A stretch of 64,000 nt of DNA, taken from Pholiota molesta. Taxonomy: Eukaryota > Basidiomycota > Agaricomycetes > Agaricales > Strophariaceae. The stretch covers positions 62,001 to 126,000 of the forward strand of contig JACGCK010000053.1 of the NCBI GenBank assembly GCA_014925825.1. The letters are read 5' to 3'. A model generated the notes under the pieces. It searched no databases. It had not been told where the DNA came from and worked only from the letters and a program-made list of their open reading frames with translations. Every line of letters begins with the position of its first letter. The first letter of the stretch is position 1. Below are positions 52,095 through 64,000 of the stretch, piece after piece. The position numbers were made by a program, and so were the translations under genes.

Positions 52095-53885
52095 ATGTTA
52101 TTCTCGTTTTCTGTCTTTGTATCCGCGCTAATAGCGGGCGCGAGTGCTTCAAACGTGCTTGAGCTCACTCCCGATAACTTTGACAGTATCGTCGGACAGG
52201 GCAAGCCTGCCTTGGTTGAATTGTAGGTCTTTGCAAATACTTACACCCCTGGATGCTAAATTGACCGTTGTTACTCTGCAGCTTCGCCCCCTGGTGGTAT
52301 GTGACTTTCTTTCATCCCTTAACAATACATGAACGCGTGCATTCTATCTCAATAGTGGACATTGCAAGGTGAGTTCATCATTAGTTATTTCACGGGAAAA
52401 CGACTGACCAAATTATCCAGAGCCTTGCACCCATTTACGAAGAACTCGCAGACGCATTTTCTCATGCCAAAGACAAAGTAGTCATCGCCAAAGTTGACGC
52501 GGATGGTGTAGGAAAGCCTCTCGGAAAGAAATACGGTGTCACTGGATACCCAAGTGCGTTTGCAAAATATTTTCCAACCTCTGTTTTCGGCTCACATATC
52601 GCTTAGCACTCAAATGGTTTGATGGAAAGGGTGTTGATGTCAAGTACGAAAGTGGACGTGACCTTGACACTTTGGCTGGCTTGTGAGTACCTCCGCAAAA
52701 GCTAGAGGCTCAGGATATTTCGCTGATGCATCTTGCAGCATCACTGGCAAAACCGGCATCAAATCAAAGATCCCTGGACCTCCTCCAACAGATGTGACCA
52801 TCCTCGATAACAACAACTTCGATGAAGTTGCTCTAGTATGTTTATTTTCAGCTTGTCGGTCTCCGCTTTACTCACAACAGGCATTAGGATACCTCTAAAA
52901 ATGTCCTTGTTTCTTTCACTGTGAGCATATTTGATTGGGTCTTGGTAATGCTATCTCAATCCTTTCCTATTAGGCCCCTTGGTGTGGTCACTGCAAGAAC
53001 TTGAAGCCTCATTACGAGCAGGGTATGTGCAGAATTTCTTCAATCAATCCCATTGAATTAACGTCTTGCTAGTCGCCAAAACATTCAAGTCGGAAGGCAA
53101 TGTAATTGCAGTTCCACCGTCGCTTTTGAATACGACCTCATACTTATTACTCTCTAGTGCGTGGTCGCCAACATCAACGCTGATGACAAGAAGAACGCCC
53201 AAATCAGCCAGAAATACGAGATTGGCGGATTCCCCACACTCAAATTCTTCTCCAAGGACAACAAAGAGCCCGAAGACTACGACGGCGGCCGCACAGAGGC
53301 CGACATCGTGGCCTACTTGAATGAGAAGTGTGGCACACAACGTGCCGTGGGCGGAGGTCTGAACGATGAGGTGTGCACCAGACCCTTTTATCTTACCCAG
53401 TGTCTACAATATGTGTTGCCGGTCTCATTTCGCTAACACACCATTGGTAATCCTCCTTTTAGGCCGGTCGTCTCGCCGAATTTGATACTCTGGCCCACAA
53501 GTTTTTCACTGCTCCAGCAAGCGCCCGCGACTCCTTGTACCAGGACGCTCTGCAACTCGCTGCTAACGCGGGTGCTGCATCAAAGCACTACATCCGCGTT
53601 ATGGAGAAGGTCGTAAACGGCACCACAGGATACGTGGAAAAGGAGACAAAGCGGTAAGCACCCCTATGACTTTGTGGCATCGTGGCATTTGTTTAATTGA
53701 CTTGTGCTTCCTTGCTGCATTGTGGGTTACGTCGTGTCAATAGATTGGGTAGCATCCTTGCGAAGCGCAACCTTGCTCCAGCTAAACTCGATGAAATCAA
53801 AATTAAGTCCAACATCCTCAAGTCGTTCCTTGAAGACAGAGCCGCGGCCAAGGAGAAGGTCGCTCGGGCTGAGTCTGAGCTTTGA
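52095..53885 (+). CDS. ER protein disulfide isomerase with two thioredoxin domains and an ERp29-like C-terminal domain
   Basis: Signal peptide MLFSFSVFVSALIAGASAS, then domain a with FAPWCGHCK assembled from two very small exons (52282-52296 and 52356-52368), SLAPIYEELADAF and KYGVTGYPTLKWF. Domain a' has APWCGHCKNLKPHYE, CVVANINADDKKNAQISQKY and GGFPTLKFFSKDNKEPEDYD. The tail (AGRLAEFDTLAHKFF, SKHYIRVMEKVVN, LGSILAKRNLAPAKLDEIKI) is the helical ERp29c/D domain found in this P5/Mpd1-related class. Both CGHC sites are complete, so the enzyme should oxidise and isomerise disulfides in the ER. The C-terminus is RAESEL, not HDEL or KDEL. About eleven exons, frame intact. Confidence 0.93.
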
Positions 53886-54406
53886 TTTTTTCTGCTTGTA
53901 GGACCACACCGGAAACGCATTGTATACTTACCAGCACACGGCGATATATCAACTTACATATTTATAATACCATTGTCCGGTGCCAGTAGCTTTGCAAACA
54001 GACAGATGTGAGAACGTATGTGAGGCTGGAACGCCTGGATTGATTCTGTGATAGACAAACGATAGGGAAAACTGCCTCGTGGGGGGACGCGTGATCGCCA
54101 ACAACCTCCTTGAGGCGACTTCGATGTGATATGCAACCCCTTGGTCCGAGAACAACGTCGGATTGCAAATAGAGACACTTAGGCAGGTAAGTGTGTAATT
54201 ATCGGGGACTCAAACTCAAAGGCGCCCACAAGCTGTGATCGATAGCGTCAATCATCGATCGCTTTGTGACGAACAAAGACCCAGCCCCAGCGACATCCTC
54301 TTCATAAATAGGCGACATCCCAGCGCATTCCATACCGCCCATCAGACGTGGGAGCCCAATCCACCTTTCACATATTCCCTCCCAGTGACTCATACCCCGC
54401 GATATC
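53886..54406. other. Intergenic interval
   Basis: 3' UTR of PDI and promoter of the next gene. Minus-strand ORFs at 53949-54408 have no recognisable content. Confidence 0.4.
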
Positions 54407-55572
54407 ATGGCGTATTTTTCCAGATTTTCCAGTTTCCCGATACCAAGATGGGGTAATCCGATGGGTCAGCGGCATAATTCGCAGAGATCCGAAGAAGAAA
54501 AGCAAGTCCCATTCATTCCCCCCAATTTCGATGACGATGAAGAGGAGGAAGAGGAAGAAGAGCTCCAGCAGGAGACCTCGGTTCTCCCGCACCCGCAACC
54601 ACAGTACCACAACGTCCTGATCCCGCTGAAAGTGTACAAGTACCGACCGTCGAAGGGCGATTGGAAGCATGTGCCCGTGACGGGGCTGCATGATAACGGG
54701 AGTAGGCACGCCCAAGAGTCGAGGAGCAGCCCGCCGCCGCCGACCTCGCAGGTGCGCATCATCAGCTGGAATGTGGACATGTCCTCCCAGCACCACGAAG
54801 AGCGCATGCACGCCGCGCTCCGGCATCTCGAAGAGGAGGTCCTGAACTGCAAAGACGGCGAGGCGCCCGAGCCGTGCTGCATCCTCCTGCAGGAGGTGCG
54901 CGACATGGTCCTGCCGTTCCTCCTCAAGGACCCGTGGGTGCGCCGCTGGTTCGTGGTGACGCCCTTCACCAAGGACAAGTGGCCCGAGGCCGCGTTCTAC
55001 GGCAACCTCACGCTCGTCTCGCGCACGCTCGACATCGCCGAGTCGCACATCCTGCACTACGGGTTCACGAACATGCAGCGCACCGCGGTGTGCGTGAAGC
55101 TCAAGCTCAACTACCCGGGCTCTCAGGACAAGGCCGTCGTCGCCGTGGTCAACACGCATTTGGAGTCGATGCCACCGGCGCACCGGCGCGGCCGAAGCAG
55201 CTCGAGATGTGCTCGCGCTTCCTCCGGCTCGAGGGCGTCAATGGGGGTGTGATCGCGGGCGACATGAACGCTATCAGTAAGGACGACGCGACGATTGGGA
55301 AGAACGTGGGGCTGAGAGATAGTTGGCGGAAGGGAGACGACGAAAAGGGATATACGTGGGGGTACCAAGGGCAGAATGATGGTGGACGCCATCCACCGAA
55401 TAGGCTGGATAAGATATATTACCTTGCTGGAATGGGATATAAAGTCGAAGAACCCAGGAGGATTGGAATGGGTTTGAAAATTAAGGAAGGCACACCTCAG
55501 GCGATGTGGGTCAGCGACCATTATGGACTCGACACCGTGCTGCGCATTAAAGGGCGATCTCAATCCTCTTAA
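54407..55572 (+). CDS. Endonuclease/exonuclease/phosphatase (EEP) superfamily protein, TDP2-like
   Basis: After an acidic stretch (FDDDEEEEEEEELQQE) the catalytic motifs appear in order: VRIISWNVDM, ILLQEVRDMV (metal-binding Glu), FYGNLTLVSR, VVNTHLES, GVIAGDMNAI and WVSDHYGLDTVL. This order and the spacing resemble TDP2, which removes tyrosyl-linked adducts from 5' DNA ends, though other EEP phosphodiesterases remain possible. The sequence breaks frame near 55180, in the GC-rich repeat ccaccggcgcaccggcgcgg: the first frame ends at 55252, while the domain continues as ARPKQLEMCSRFLRLEG in the next to 55572. No introns. Probably nuclear or cytosolic. Confidence 0.75.
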
Positions 55573-57845
55573 CGGCGTTCAAACTCGACGCCATTTCCCT
55601 CGGAAATTTGGATTATACCAAGCTGTTGCACTCGTTCGTCGATTTGTTGGATCAAAAGTATGCTCACCGATTTCCTTTTCATCTATTGTTGTGTTGTATG
55701 TGTAGGATTCTGTACCATTTACCATAAAAGTTCTGCTTTCGCGATTTGTTTTCATTTCTGTTGTATTGTTCTTCGTATATGATGATATTTGTGCTGTCTG
55801 AGTTGGGAGTTTGACGAGTGTTCCTCTAGAGAATTTGCTGCAGTTGCGTGGAGAGTGCGTGGAGAGAGTACAAGAGTAGATTTTCACTAGACGCCCAGAT
55901 TGGATGTGCTGTGTCGAACTGACTCATTGTTGCTCATCTTGATGGATGAAACACGTTGCACATGCATTGTCATTCTCAAAATCTTGGATTTAAATCGGTA
56001 TCTGGAATTTTTCTACGAGCCAATATGACTGTCTACCAAGCCGACCATTTGGACGTTTTTTTGCGTATCCGTAGAACCCAAAAAAAACTATCGATTTCAC
56101 CATACGGTATGGATACCCCTTGTGTTGGAAAGCACAGCGTTATCATCTCTCGGTGTGAGACATCTAAGTATCTTCTTTTTCTCTATTGTTACCATCAATT
56201 CTTGTTCACGGCTACTTACCGTCGTCTCTGGTGTTGTTGTCGAGAGCCACTGCCAGCAGCAACCCCTAATTAGAAACGCGTCAATTAGTGTGAGAAATCA
56301 GCGCCATCATCATGGCCTCCGGCTTCCCGGCATTTCAACTAACTTAGTTTTTTGCTTTACACAAGAGAAACTCGTTGATTTAAATAATCATCTCACCAAA
56401 CCATTATAGACATTCTAATACAACGAATGCAAGAGTTTCAGAAAATATTTATTTGTTACACGAACTCGAATGAATTTTCTGAGATTTTGGAATTGGTTGC
56501 ACTGTAGAAAATCGTAAAATCAGCTCTGGCACTATATTATGCAGGACTTCTACAGACTACCATGAGAGAAAAATTATCTCTTTAATCGTGGTTTAGGATT
56601 AATTTTCTGTTTTGGCTCATCAATCTCAGTGGGCAGAGAGACTTGCACTGGTAGGCTTGCATTATTTCTCATCCATAAACCCAAGTAGTAGCTAGTATCG
56701 ACACGGACCCAGCTGGGCAATCATCTAAAAACCTTGAAACTGGAAATAGCGATTTAAGTAGAATTTAGAAATGTCTGATGGAAGTTTTAAGCTTTAGTTA
56801 TTGACCGAAAAGTTCCCAAGCGCTGGTGGCGCCTCATGCATCATGCATAATATAAAAAGCCTACCATCTCTACCCATAGCAAGTTCAAGTATAAAATTCA
56901 AGAATATCGTTGCTCATTCTTGAATGCCAAGTTTGATCAGAAATTCTATTATGTACCACATCTGGATTTTCCCTTCTCCAAGACCAATGCTCGGCGACGA
57001 CAGCAGGATCATAACTTTAAGCACGTCCTATTCGTCGGGCAAAAATAGCCGCTTGAATAAACAAGAGCTAATAATAGCGCTGGCACCTCCATGGACCTGT
57101 CCATTTGTGTCGAGACTCGAGAAACAGAAAACATGATCATTTCGGATCCGAGTCATCCGACATATGAGGACCTCTGAATTCGAAGGAGGTTGCGGTTTGT
57201 GAATGCCGTCTTATCCCCTTAAACCGTCCCTGTCCTTTTCTGCTCTCCTGGACCACAGAGAAAACCCAGACTCCCTGATCTGCGGGCAGCGCAAGCCGTC
57301 AATCCACATGGGTAGAAGGTGCAAGCGGAACGTCTGTCACGTACACTGGGTCTGTACCCCGGCGGTGGGATACATGTATATGATGTCACGGTATATCCGT
57401 TTGAATTAGTCGCCTCGATATTTGAGGTATCTCAAGCAGGTCATAGCCTTTCATTTGGTTGCGTTTATGGTGGATGGTTATCACGGATAAGTTCAGGTAA
57501 GTAGGGATTTTACCGAGGACAGAACGAGCAAAAACCACCCTGTCAAGTTACTCGAAAAGTAAAAATAGAACACGAAATGGTGGTTAGCCTGCAAAACTCG
57601 GCCTGTTTTACCTATCACAACTTTCTTTGTTCGTTTGTCACCCACGTTTATATCGGCCTTTCCAACGCCTTTCTCGTTCTTCCATTGCGGAGGAAGATAT
57701 AAAAGCCTCGTTGTCTCTGTGTTTTACGCTTTTTCTTTCTTTCAGTCTCTCTACCTCGACGACTCAGTTGATTCTCTCCTACTTCCATTGATCGGTCTCC
57801 CCATCTCTTGATAATTGCGGACAAAATATCGATACTTTGAACAAG
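55573..57845. other. Long gene-free interval
   Basis: About 2.3 kb. AT-rich, especially 56380-56800. Short ORFs have no recognisable features. The right part (57650-57840) has a TATA-like gaagatataaaagcc near 57690-57704 followed by a strongly CT-rich tract to the start of the chitin deacetylase gene, a classic fungal core promoter. Confidence 0.45.
57694..57703 (+). promoter_or_regulatory. TATA box of the chitin deacetylase gene
   Basis: gatataaaag lies about 145 bases before the ATG at 57846 and is followed by a pyrimidine-rich tract (ttttctttctttcagtctct and similar), the arrangement usual for strongly expressed fungal genes. Confidence 0.5.
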
Positions 57846-60190
57846 ATGCGAACATCCACCTCGATAATTCGGACATTGTTCTCTCTTGGTGCTCTCTCTC
57901 TGCATCTCTCTCCAGAGGTTGTGGCAGACCGTTCAACAGAGGCAGGGGAAGCTTCAATTACAGGTTAGTTGGCTGGAACCTTTTTTCGTTATCTTCGCGT
58001 ACCCCTTTCCTGGTTTATCTCCGCCTACAATGCAGGGCGGACGTGCTACCGTTGGTGTGCTGTGTGCTGCCCGAAACAGTGAAAGCTATTCATAGCTTTG
58101 TTCAACTTCCGTCAACATGACTTGTGTTGGTCGTGCTGCATTTGATCTTCTATCGATGAAATCGAGTCGACTATTGGAACTAATAGGTATAGCCATATCG
58201 AGGGGCTTTTTGCATCACAGAATCGTTCCGTCTCTGCATGGGCTGTATATTGATTAAAGCTATTTTTCTCAATTCGTGGTAGATCCCAATGCGGAATGCG
58301 TACCTTATGGCTACACACCCGTTAGCAGCGTGTTAGCTACGTTTCCGACCGTGTGGCAGCCTGCCACCATCGTCGCGGGAGACACGGCCGCCATGTCGAA
58401 GTGGGCCTCAATCCAAGGTAGCGTGCCGAATATCGCGCCCAAGGTACGTCGCTGTCCAACTTAAATCAGTGGAACGTTTGACGGATCGTTGTTGTATTCT
58501 GAATAGGGCACTTTAACTGGTGATTTCACTGGCGTGAATTATCCATCGAGCGATCCAGATTGCTGGTGGTCGTGGGGTAATTGCGTTGTACCTAAAGCTC
58601 CGGGGTTGGTTCCGGATATCGCTACAATGCCTGAGGTAAGTTCATACAGCCTGTCAATCTCCTGTACAATCCTTATTTTATTTTATTTTGCCATGTCAGC
58701 CTCTAACATTAGGATATGGATTTGATGATGGTCCGAATTGCTCGCACAATGCATTCTATGACTTCCTTACCTCGCAGAACCAGAAAGCCAGTGAGTCGTC
58801 TAACTTTAGCTTGATATGATAAAGGTCCGGGTTCTCATTCGGCGCCACAGCCATGTTCTATATCGGTAGTAATGTAATGGACTGGCCTTTGGAAGCTCAA
58901 AGAGCCATTACGGATGGTGAGTCCAGATGGTATAAATATAAATGTGGATTGAGATGTGCTAATATTGGCGTCAGGGCATGAAATATGCGCTCGTGAGTAG
59001 TTATCATCATGGAGTTCATTGAAGCTTTCTAAAGAGTATTGCCTGAATGAAGACACGTGGTCGCATCATTACAGTAGGCTTTAATTTGCTGCTGAGTTGA
59101 GTCCTATTCCTGAAACTCGTTTTAGTGACCTCGTTCCAGAGTCCGGATGCCTTCGCTGAGCTCTATTACAGTCAGTATTCCTGACTGCCTTCGTGCTTCT
59201 TGTTGCTTATTATTTTTCAAAAGCTGTAAGAAACACATGTTGTGAAGCCACATGTCGATGTTCTAAACAAGCCATTGATTACAGATGGAAGCGATCAAGT
59301 TGGTCACTGGAGTAACACCGACATGCTGGAGGGTAAACATGCTCCTGTCACCTGTTTGAAAGCACTCACTGACCGCGCTGACTTATCTTAAAGCCCCCAT
59401 ACGGAGACGTCGATGATCGTATTCGCGCCATCGCGAAAGGCTTAGGACTTCGGACAATCATTTGGAAATATGATTCGCAGGATTGGCAATTTGGCTTCAA
59501 GCCCAACGTCACTCAGCAAACAGTCGATGGCAACTATCAGAATTTGATAACAATGGCCAGTAATGGGACGTTTGCCAGTGTGAGTATACCATCAGCTCTC
59601 AGACTCTGTGCACATGTGTTTACTCTGGGTCAATTCTAGGCTGGCGCGATTATTCTGACTCATGAATTGAACAATTTCACAATGAGTGAGGCAGTGAAGT
59701 TCTATCCTTTGCTCAAAGCAGCATTTAAGGTCAGTTTGCATAATTTTCATTTACACCCTTCTCACTGACATGAAAATGGCACATAGAACATCGTTCCTGT
59801 TGGGGTTGGCCTTAATATCTCCCAACCTTACCTCGAAACCAACTACACCTTGCCTTCATTTGCACAATGTTGGTTATATTTTTTAGTACATCTATCATTT
59901 ATTCGCACTATCTAACAATATCCTCGTTCTTAATAGATATTCAAGGCGTGACGACGTTGGCCGCTAATTCTACTGTGAACACTGCCCCGCCATTAAGTAC
60001 TCCCCAACCATCAGGTGCACTTTCCTCGCAGAACACTACTGCAACGACAGGTTCCACCTCGGCGACTACGACCAAAAAATCGGGCGCTAGTCCACTGCAG
60101 TTGGGATGGAACATTTTGGGTGTGAGTGTCATTTGGCCTCTGGTAATTGGGCTCGCAGGCTCGATGACTGTGGGTGTTTGGGTAAGCTAG
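57846..60190 (+). CDS. Chitin deacetylase (polysaccharide deacetylase, CE4) with GPI-type C-terminus
   Basis: The signal peptide is MRTSTSIIRTLFSLGALSLH. After several small exons come DPNAECVPYGYTPVSSVLAT, NYPSSDPDCWWSWGNCVVPK and the NodB domain: GYGFDDGPNCSHNAFYDFL (metal Asp pair), MFYIGSNVMDWPLEAQRAIT, GHEICA-HTWSHHYMTS (metal His pair, exon of about 20 nt) and TCWRPPYGDVDDRIRAIAKG. The end is a Ser/Thr-rich linker and a hydrophobic tail (LGVSVIWPLVIGLAGSMTVG), giving a GPI-anchored form. It converts chitin to chitosan at the cell surface. The junction near 59283, into MEAIKLVTGVTPT, does not keep frame with canonical sites, so a base may be missing there. The second exon is poorly resolved. 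Confidence 0.88.
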
Positions 60191-61756
60191 TGGTATGGAC
60201 ATTATCCCGTTAACGGACTATGGCTTTGACGTGACCAAAGGATTGATTAGGACACTCTTACTATCAAGATTAGCATTACACTAATATATTAGGCACCCAA
60301 GGACATATTACTTACTTTACTTCATGACGTTTTGGATCTTGCAGTTTAGTTAGTTATCTTTTTTGCGCTCATTTGAAATCGTAGATGTTGACTATTCACT
60401 TATTATGACATTGATGACAACGTGGGCTGGTAGCTCTCTGAACCTTCTGTTCTAAATTATCAACTATGTAGTGATAGTTTGCCTGCAGATGGAGAAGTGA
60501 AAAATCTTGAAAAAATGATGTTAATGAAGAAGATCTCTCGTTCTGAATTCGGCCGACGCAATTTTAAACAAATCACTTCTTCCTGTTTTAAGTTACAGAT
60601 ATGTTGCACCGCCTCGTGTACTTGATGTAATCTGTCGGGCGCCAACAATCAGACTGTGGGCGCTTGGAATTTGGCAGGTTATTTATACGCACAAGACCTT
60701 GGCGCTCCTTGGCGATCGTCATATTGATTCTTGGCAAAAAGTGCATTCTATGAATAGAACCGGTGGCACGAACAGATCCGCAGCGTCGAGAATTGGTCCA
60801 GCCGCCTGCGGTACTGATTTTGCTAATAATAAAGTCGCCATCCTGCCTTAGGATACTTCCCATGGTCGGGCAACGATGAGGCATTGTCGGCGTCATGTTT
60901 GCGTGCATACCAAGGCCGCTTGGACTGGCCAAGATAGCCAAGCGATCGAGCTTGAGTCCAGGGTAATCGAAAGGAAAGGGTGTGATGTATTGAATGATTC
61001 CTTGGCTACTTTACTTCTCTATTGATTATTCGCAGCCAATTTTCGTGTCTTCCATCGATAAACAATTATGGTTCTTATCGCAATGGACAGTACGGAGCTC
61101 GTGGCTTGTGAATATGTGCACTTGCAAACTTCGAGATCTTAGAGAAATTAGAACACTACAGGTAGAGTCCAGGCCCTTAATTAGCGAGTGGAAATGCTCG
61201 AGGATTTCTTGGGCCAAGCGTTTGTGCATCTGTGGATAATAAGGCCAAGCTGTAGATTATTCTGAAGTACTTTACAACCAAACAACAACCAAAGTTCTGT
61301 TATTGTTGCTGCAACATTCCTGCTTGGACGTTGGACAGCGAGCCTGTTTACCTAAAATCGCGGGCAATTCGTGGCTGAAGAAAAACCCGAGATCGAATGA
61401 TGCAACTTGTGTTTGCATAAGGCGAGTAAACACATTTGAATATGACCGCAGCAATGTGTGACACTAAGTCACTACTATGAATAATATTTGGCTGCCTGAC
61501 CAGGCCGAGTCTACCTCTGTTGGAGGGAATGGCTATACCAGACTCAGCAGTGCTGTGGCCAAGGCCTGGTGAACATGCTAGAACATGCTTGGCTGCATAA
61601 GAGGTGGGCGGCTGCGGTCATAAGCATCGTGTTGACTTTTATTTGGCGCTCGGTTTATACCACTGGGAGCACATAAATTTGATGGGTTAGCTTTGTTCTT
61701 CCACGTTCGTGCTTCGCTCACTGCCCACCCCCTCACTCCCGCGCTCTCCCTCGACA
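60191..61756. other. Intergenic interval
   Basis: About 1.6 kb without a supported gene. The minus-strand ORF at 60588-60941 lacks recognisable motifs. CT-rich sequence just before 61757 belongs to the next promoter. Confidence 0.35.
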
Positions 61757-62789
61757 ATGAAGTCCATCTTTGCCCCCGCTGCTGCTGCTCTCCTCCTAGC
61801 AGGCAATGCTCTGGCTCAGCAGCTCACGATCAATACCCCGTACGCGCCTATATCTACAACCAACCCGATATCCCAGCTTATCGTTCCACTTTAGCGGACC
61901 GGCCGTCGTCTGCCAACCCCTCTTGTTTACTTGGACTGGGGGAACTCGTATGTCGTCTATCTTTTTTCAATTATATTACTGTTGTTCACTTCTCCCTCTT
62001 CCAGCTCCCTACTTCTTGGTTTGTCGTCTTGACATAGACTGTCATTTTTTGGTGCTGACTCTTCTGATTTACTTTTGCAACGTCATTCAAATAGAGGTCT
62101 GCGAGGTTTTCTAAAAACTTATAATTTGTGTCTGACCTTGAGTTTGCAGCATCGTGCCTGGCAATCAACCGTCTGCCGCTGCTCTTATCAACTTCGGCCA
62201 AACGACCGACCTTTCACAAAGATGGGTTGTTAACATCACTGCTGGTATGCCTATTGGTTCTTTCTTGCTATATTCATTTCCTTGAACCTCTTTTCAATTA
62301 CAGGTACTACCCTTGGCTTGAACTTGCGCGACAACACTGGTATTGTTGCCCAGTCCGGTACCTTCACTACTCAAGCAAGCAGTAAGCATGGAGTGCGTAA
62401 ATAAATAGCCTAAATTCTCATGTGATGCAACTAGGCGACACCTCTTGCCTGACTGGTGGTGGATCTACCACTAGTGGAAGCTCCAGCTCTGGAGGATCTA
62501 CAACTTCTGCGGCGACCACCCCTCCTGCTACAACTCCTCCTACCAACACCCCTACTGCGCCCATTACCACCGCGCCTGGTACTAGGTAAGCGCCCTTTTT
62601 GCGACATATATTTCGCACGCTAAAGCTACATCCAGCTCTGTAACCACTGCTGGTAGCACCGGTTCTACTACGGGGACAACCACAGCTCCGAAAACCTCCA
62701 CCACTTCCTCCGCCACCGGAAATATGGCTAACGCTGGTCTTGTTGGTGCCTTCGGAATTGGAGCGGCCCTCATGGCCCTCGTATTCTGA
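61757..62789 (+). CDS. Ser/Thr-rich GPI-type cell-surface protein (Kre9/Knh1-like fold candidate)
   Basis: Signal peptide MKSIFAPAAAALLLAGNALA precedes QQLTINTP. Further exons give GPAVVCQPLLFTWTGG, then a very small exon with PYFL, SIVPGNQPSAAALINFGQTT, RWVVNITA and TTLGLNLRDNTGIVAQSGTF. This resembles the N-terminal Ser-Thr-rich GPI-anchored domain of many fungal wall proteins. The rest is a Ser/Thr/Pro-rich spacer (SGSSSSGGSTTSAATTPPAT) and a C-terminal hydrophobic end NAGLVGAFGIGAALMALVF for GPI attachment. Extracellular, wall- or membrane-bound. Such proteins are common and of unknown role. The phase of the small exon near 62003 is not fully resolved. Confidence 0.78.
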
Positions 62790-64000
62790 TCGAAATTGAA
62801 CTCTCGAAATGAACTCTCGCATGGAAATCTTCTTTTGCGATTACGATGGAACATTGTAACCCCCTATGCTCATCGAGTCATTGTCCTTTTCTTCCAGCCA
62901 TCATTTGTCAAAGCTGACTCCTTTTGATTTTGCTTCTTCCGACCATTTACATACTGATTTTTTTATCTGTGTGCTTATCTGAACGGTCTATATGCTTGTG
63001 CTTGTCCGGTTGTTGTATGTGGGCCGTGTTCCTTCTGATGAGTACGTTACCTGATTTTGAACCTTCTTTGTAGTCTTTCTTTTACTTGGGATTTGTGCAT
63101 ACCCCTTTGCTTCCATTCGAAATGCTGATTTGTTTGTAAAGAGATCCTCAGTGCAAGTTTTGAATGAGGCAAGTCTATGCATGCAGCCGTTCCTGGGCCA
63201 GCTTCGAATACCGTTCAGACCTGGATTCACACCGATGCTTTTGCAATGTAGATATATCTGACTCCGCTTGACTAGAATTACGTCTCGATCCCATCATGCA
63301 TCCGAAAACTCTGCTAAATGACTTCAATCCTGCTTCAAGCTTCAGTCAGCATCCCTCCGAGCGCTTGCATTGGATGGATTCTCAACTCTGCTTCTGCGAT
63401 CTCTGGAGGCTCTAGCGCTTCGTCTGACTCTTGAGTGAGTCTTGACCTGTTCCAAGGAATTGAAATGAACGAGTTTTCCATGTTCCCATCCGACACTATA
63501 CGGCGATGGGATCCATCGGCTCAGTTGCGTTTAAAATCCTATAACATCTCGGACCGTTTCGATAGAATTTCTCGATGCTCTTCTCTGACCTTCCTACTCT
63601 TGGACCTTGATTTTCATTCTGTGGTATTCTAGGACATCAAATTGGCGCCGTCTGTTGCATGCGATGGAGTGGTCAGTCTGGAAGTTCATTCATAAGAATG
63701 CGTGGTGGAAGAATCGGGGTGCGAGTTCCATTCAAATATCAGGATGTACCAGACCTCTCCGCAACATGTCAAACTGCAATACTTCCAGGAACTCTGATGC
63801 TCAATATTCTTATTTCAATTCCATTATTGACATCTATAGTTGATGGACTTGATTCGTCCTTGACAAACGGTCAGCAATATTGTTTTGGGTCATTAACCAC
63901 CTGGTAATTCAGTATCACAGGCCTTCAGATCCTTCCCAGCTGGAAAGATTATTTTCATCAACCAGAAGGACGGCGTTTGGGTAAGGTTTCTGATTCTCTT
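62790..64000. other. Unassigned right end
   Basis: After the 3' UTR of the surface protein, several open stretches appear on the plus strand (63307-63435, 63435-63632, 63607-63907), and the last bases read FRSFPAGKIIFINQKDGVWV. This may be a multi-exon gene entering from here and running off the edge, but I cannot join the pieces in frame or recognise a family. Confidence 0.3.

Noticed and set aside
54368..55183. 271-codon minus-strand ORF opposite the EEP gene
   Set aside because: Antisense shadow; the plus strand carries all EEP catalytic motifs in order.

Overview
The window is nuclear DNA from a filamentous basidiomycete, most likely an Agaricomycete. Genes carry many short introns (roughly 40-80 nt, GT..AG). 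Typical content includes expanded F-box proteins, orphan seven-TM proteins, a chitin deacetylase with a GPI-type tail, a fungal Δ12 desaturase and lineage-specific hypothetical proteins. I cannot name the species. About 24 protein genes can be supported. I see no convincing rRNA, tRNA, CRISPR array or large transposon.

Layout. 0-4 kb: an F-box gene cut by the left edge (-) and an uncharacterised acidic/coiled-coil protein (+). 4-7 kb: almost empty. 7-14.3 kb, all (-): a DsbA/FrnE-like thioredoxin-fold protein, a second F-box protein and a PIN-like (Mem_trans) carrier. 14.7-25.9 kb: a multi-span membrane protein (-) whose start lies in a MITE-like element, a Frag1/DRAM/Sfk1 protein (+), a proline iminopeptidase (-), a membrane protein with a long Ser-rich tail (+), a Sec14/CRAL-TRIO protein (+) and a hypothetical (+). 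27.2-32.6 kb: PP2A catalytic subunit (-) and chaperonin subunit CCT5 (+) share a 180-bp divergent promoter, followed by a small putative mitochondrial protein. 33-45.2 kb: three paralogous seven-TM genes (A, B, C) with an EMB8/YheT-type alpha/beta hydrolase and a Δ12 fatty-acid desaturase between B and C. 45.9-55.6 kb: a Rho GEF (DH-PH-CNH), a Sqt1/AAMP WD40 protein (-) divergent from a two-thioredoxin-domain PDI (+), and an endonuclease/exonuclease/phosphatase protein. 57.8-62.8 kb: chitin deacetylase and a Ser/Thr-rich GPI-type surface protein. The last kilobase is unassigned.

Two functional groupings can be read. Cell-wall/surface: Rho GEF (wall-integrity signalling), chitin deacetylase and the GPI-type protein on one strand in the right third. 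Membrane/lipid: desaturase and hydrolase embedded in the seven-TM cluster. Both are neighbourhoods rather than proven clusters.

The most striking property is that at least eleven genes show one or more single-base frame breaks: the homologous protein continues in another frame a base away, often at homopolymers or GC-rich runs. Highly conserved genes (PP2A, CCT5, PDI, FAD2, Rho GEF) read through intact. Consensus sequence errors are the simplest explanation, but decay of some non-essential genes is not excluded.
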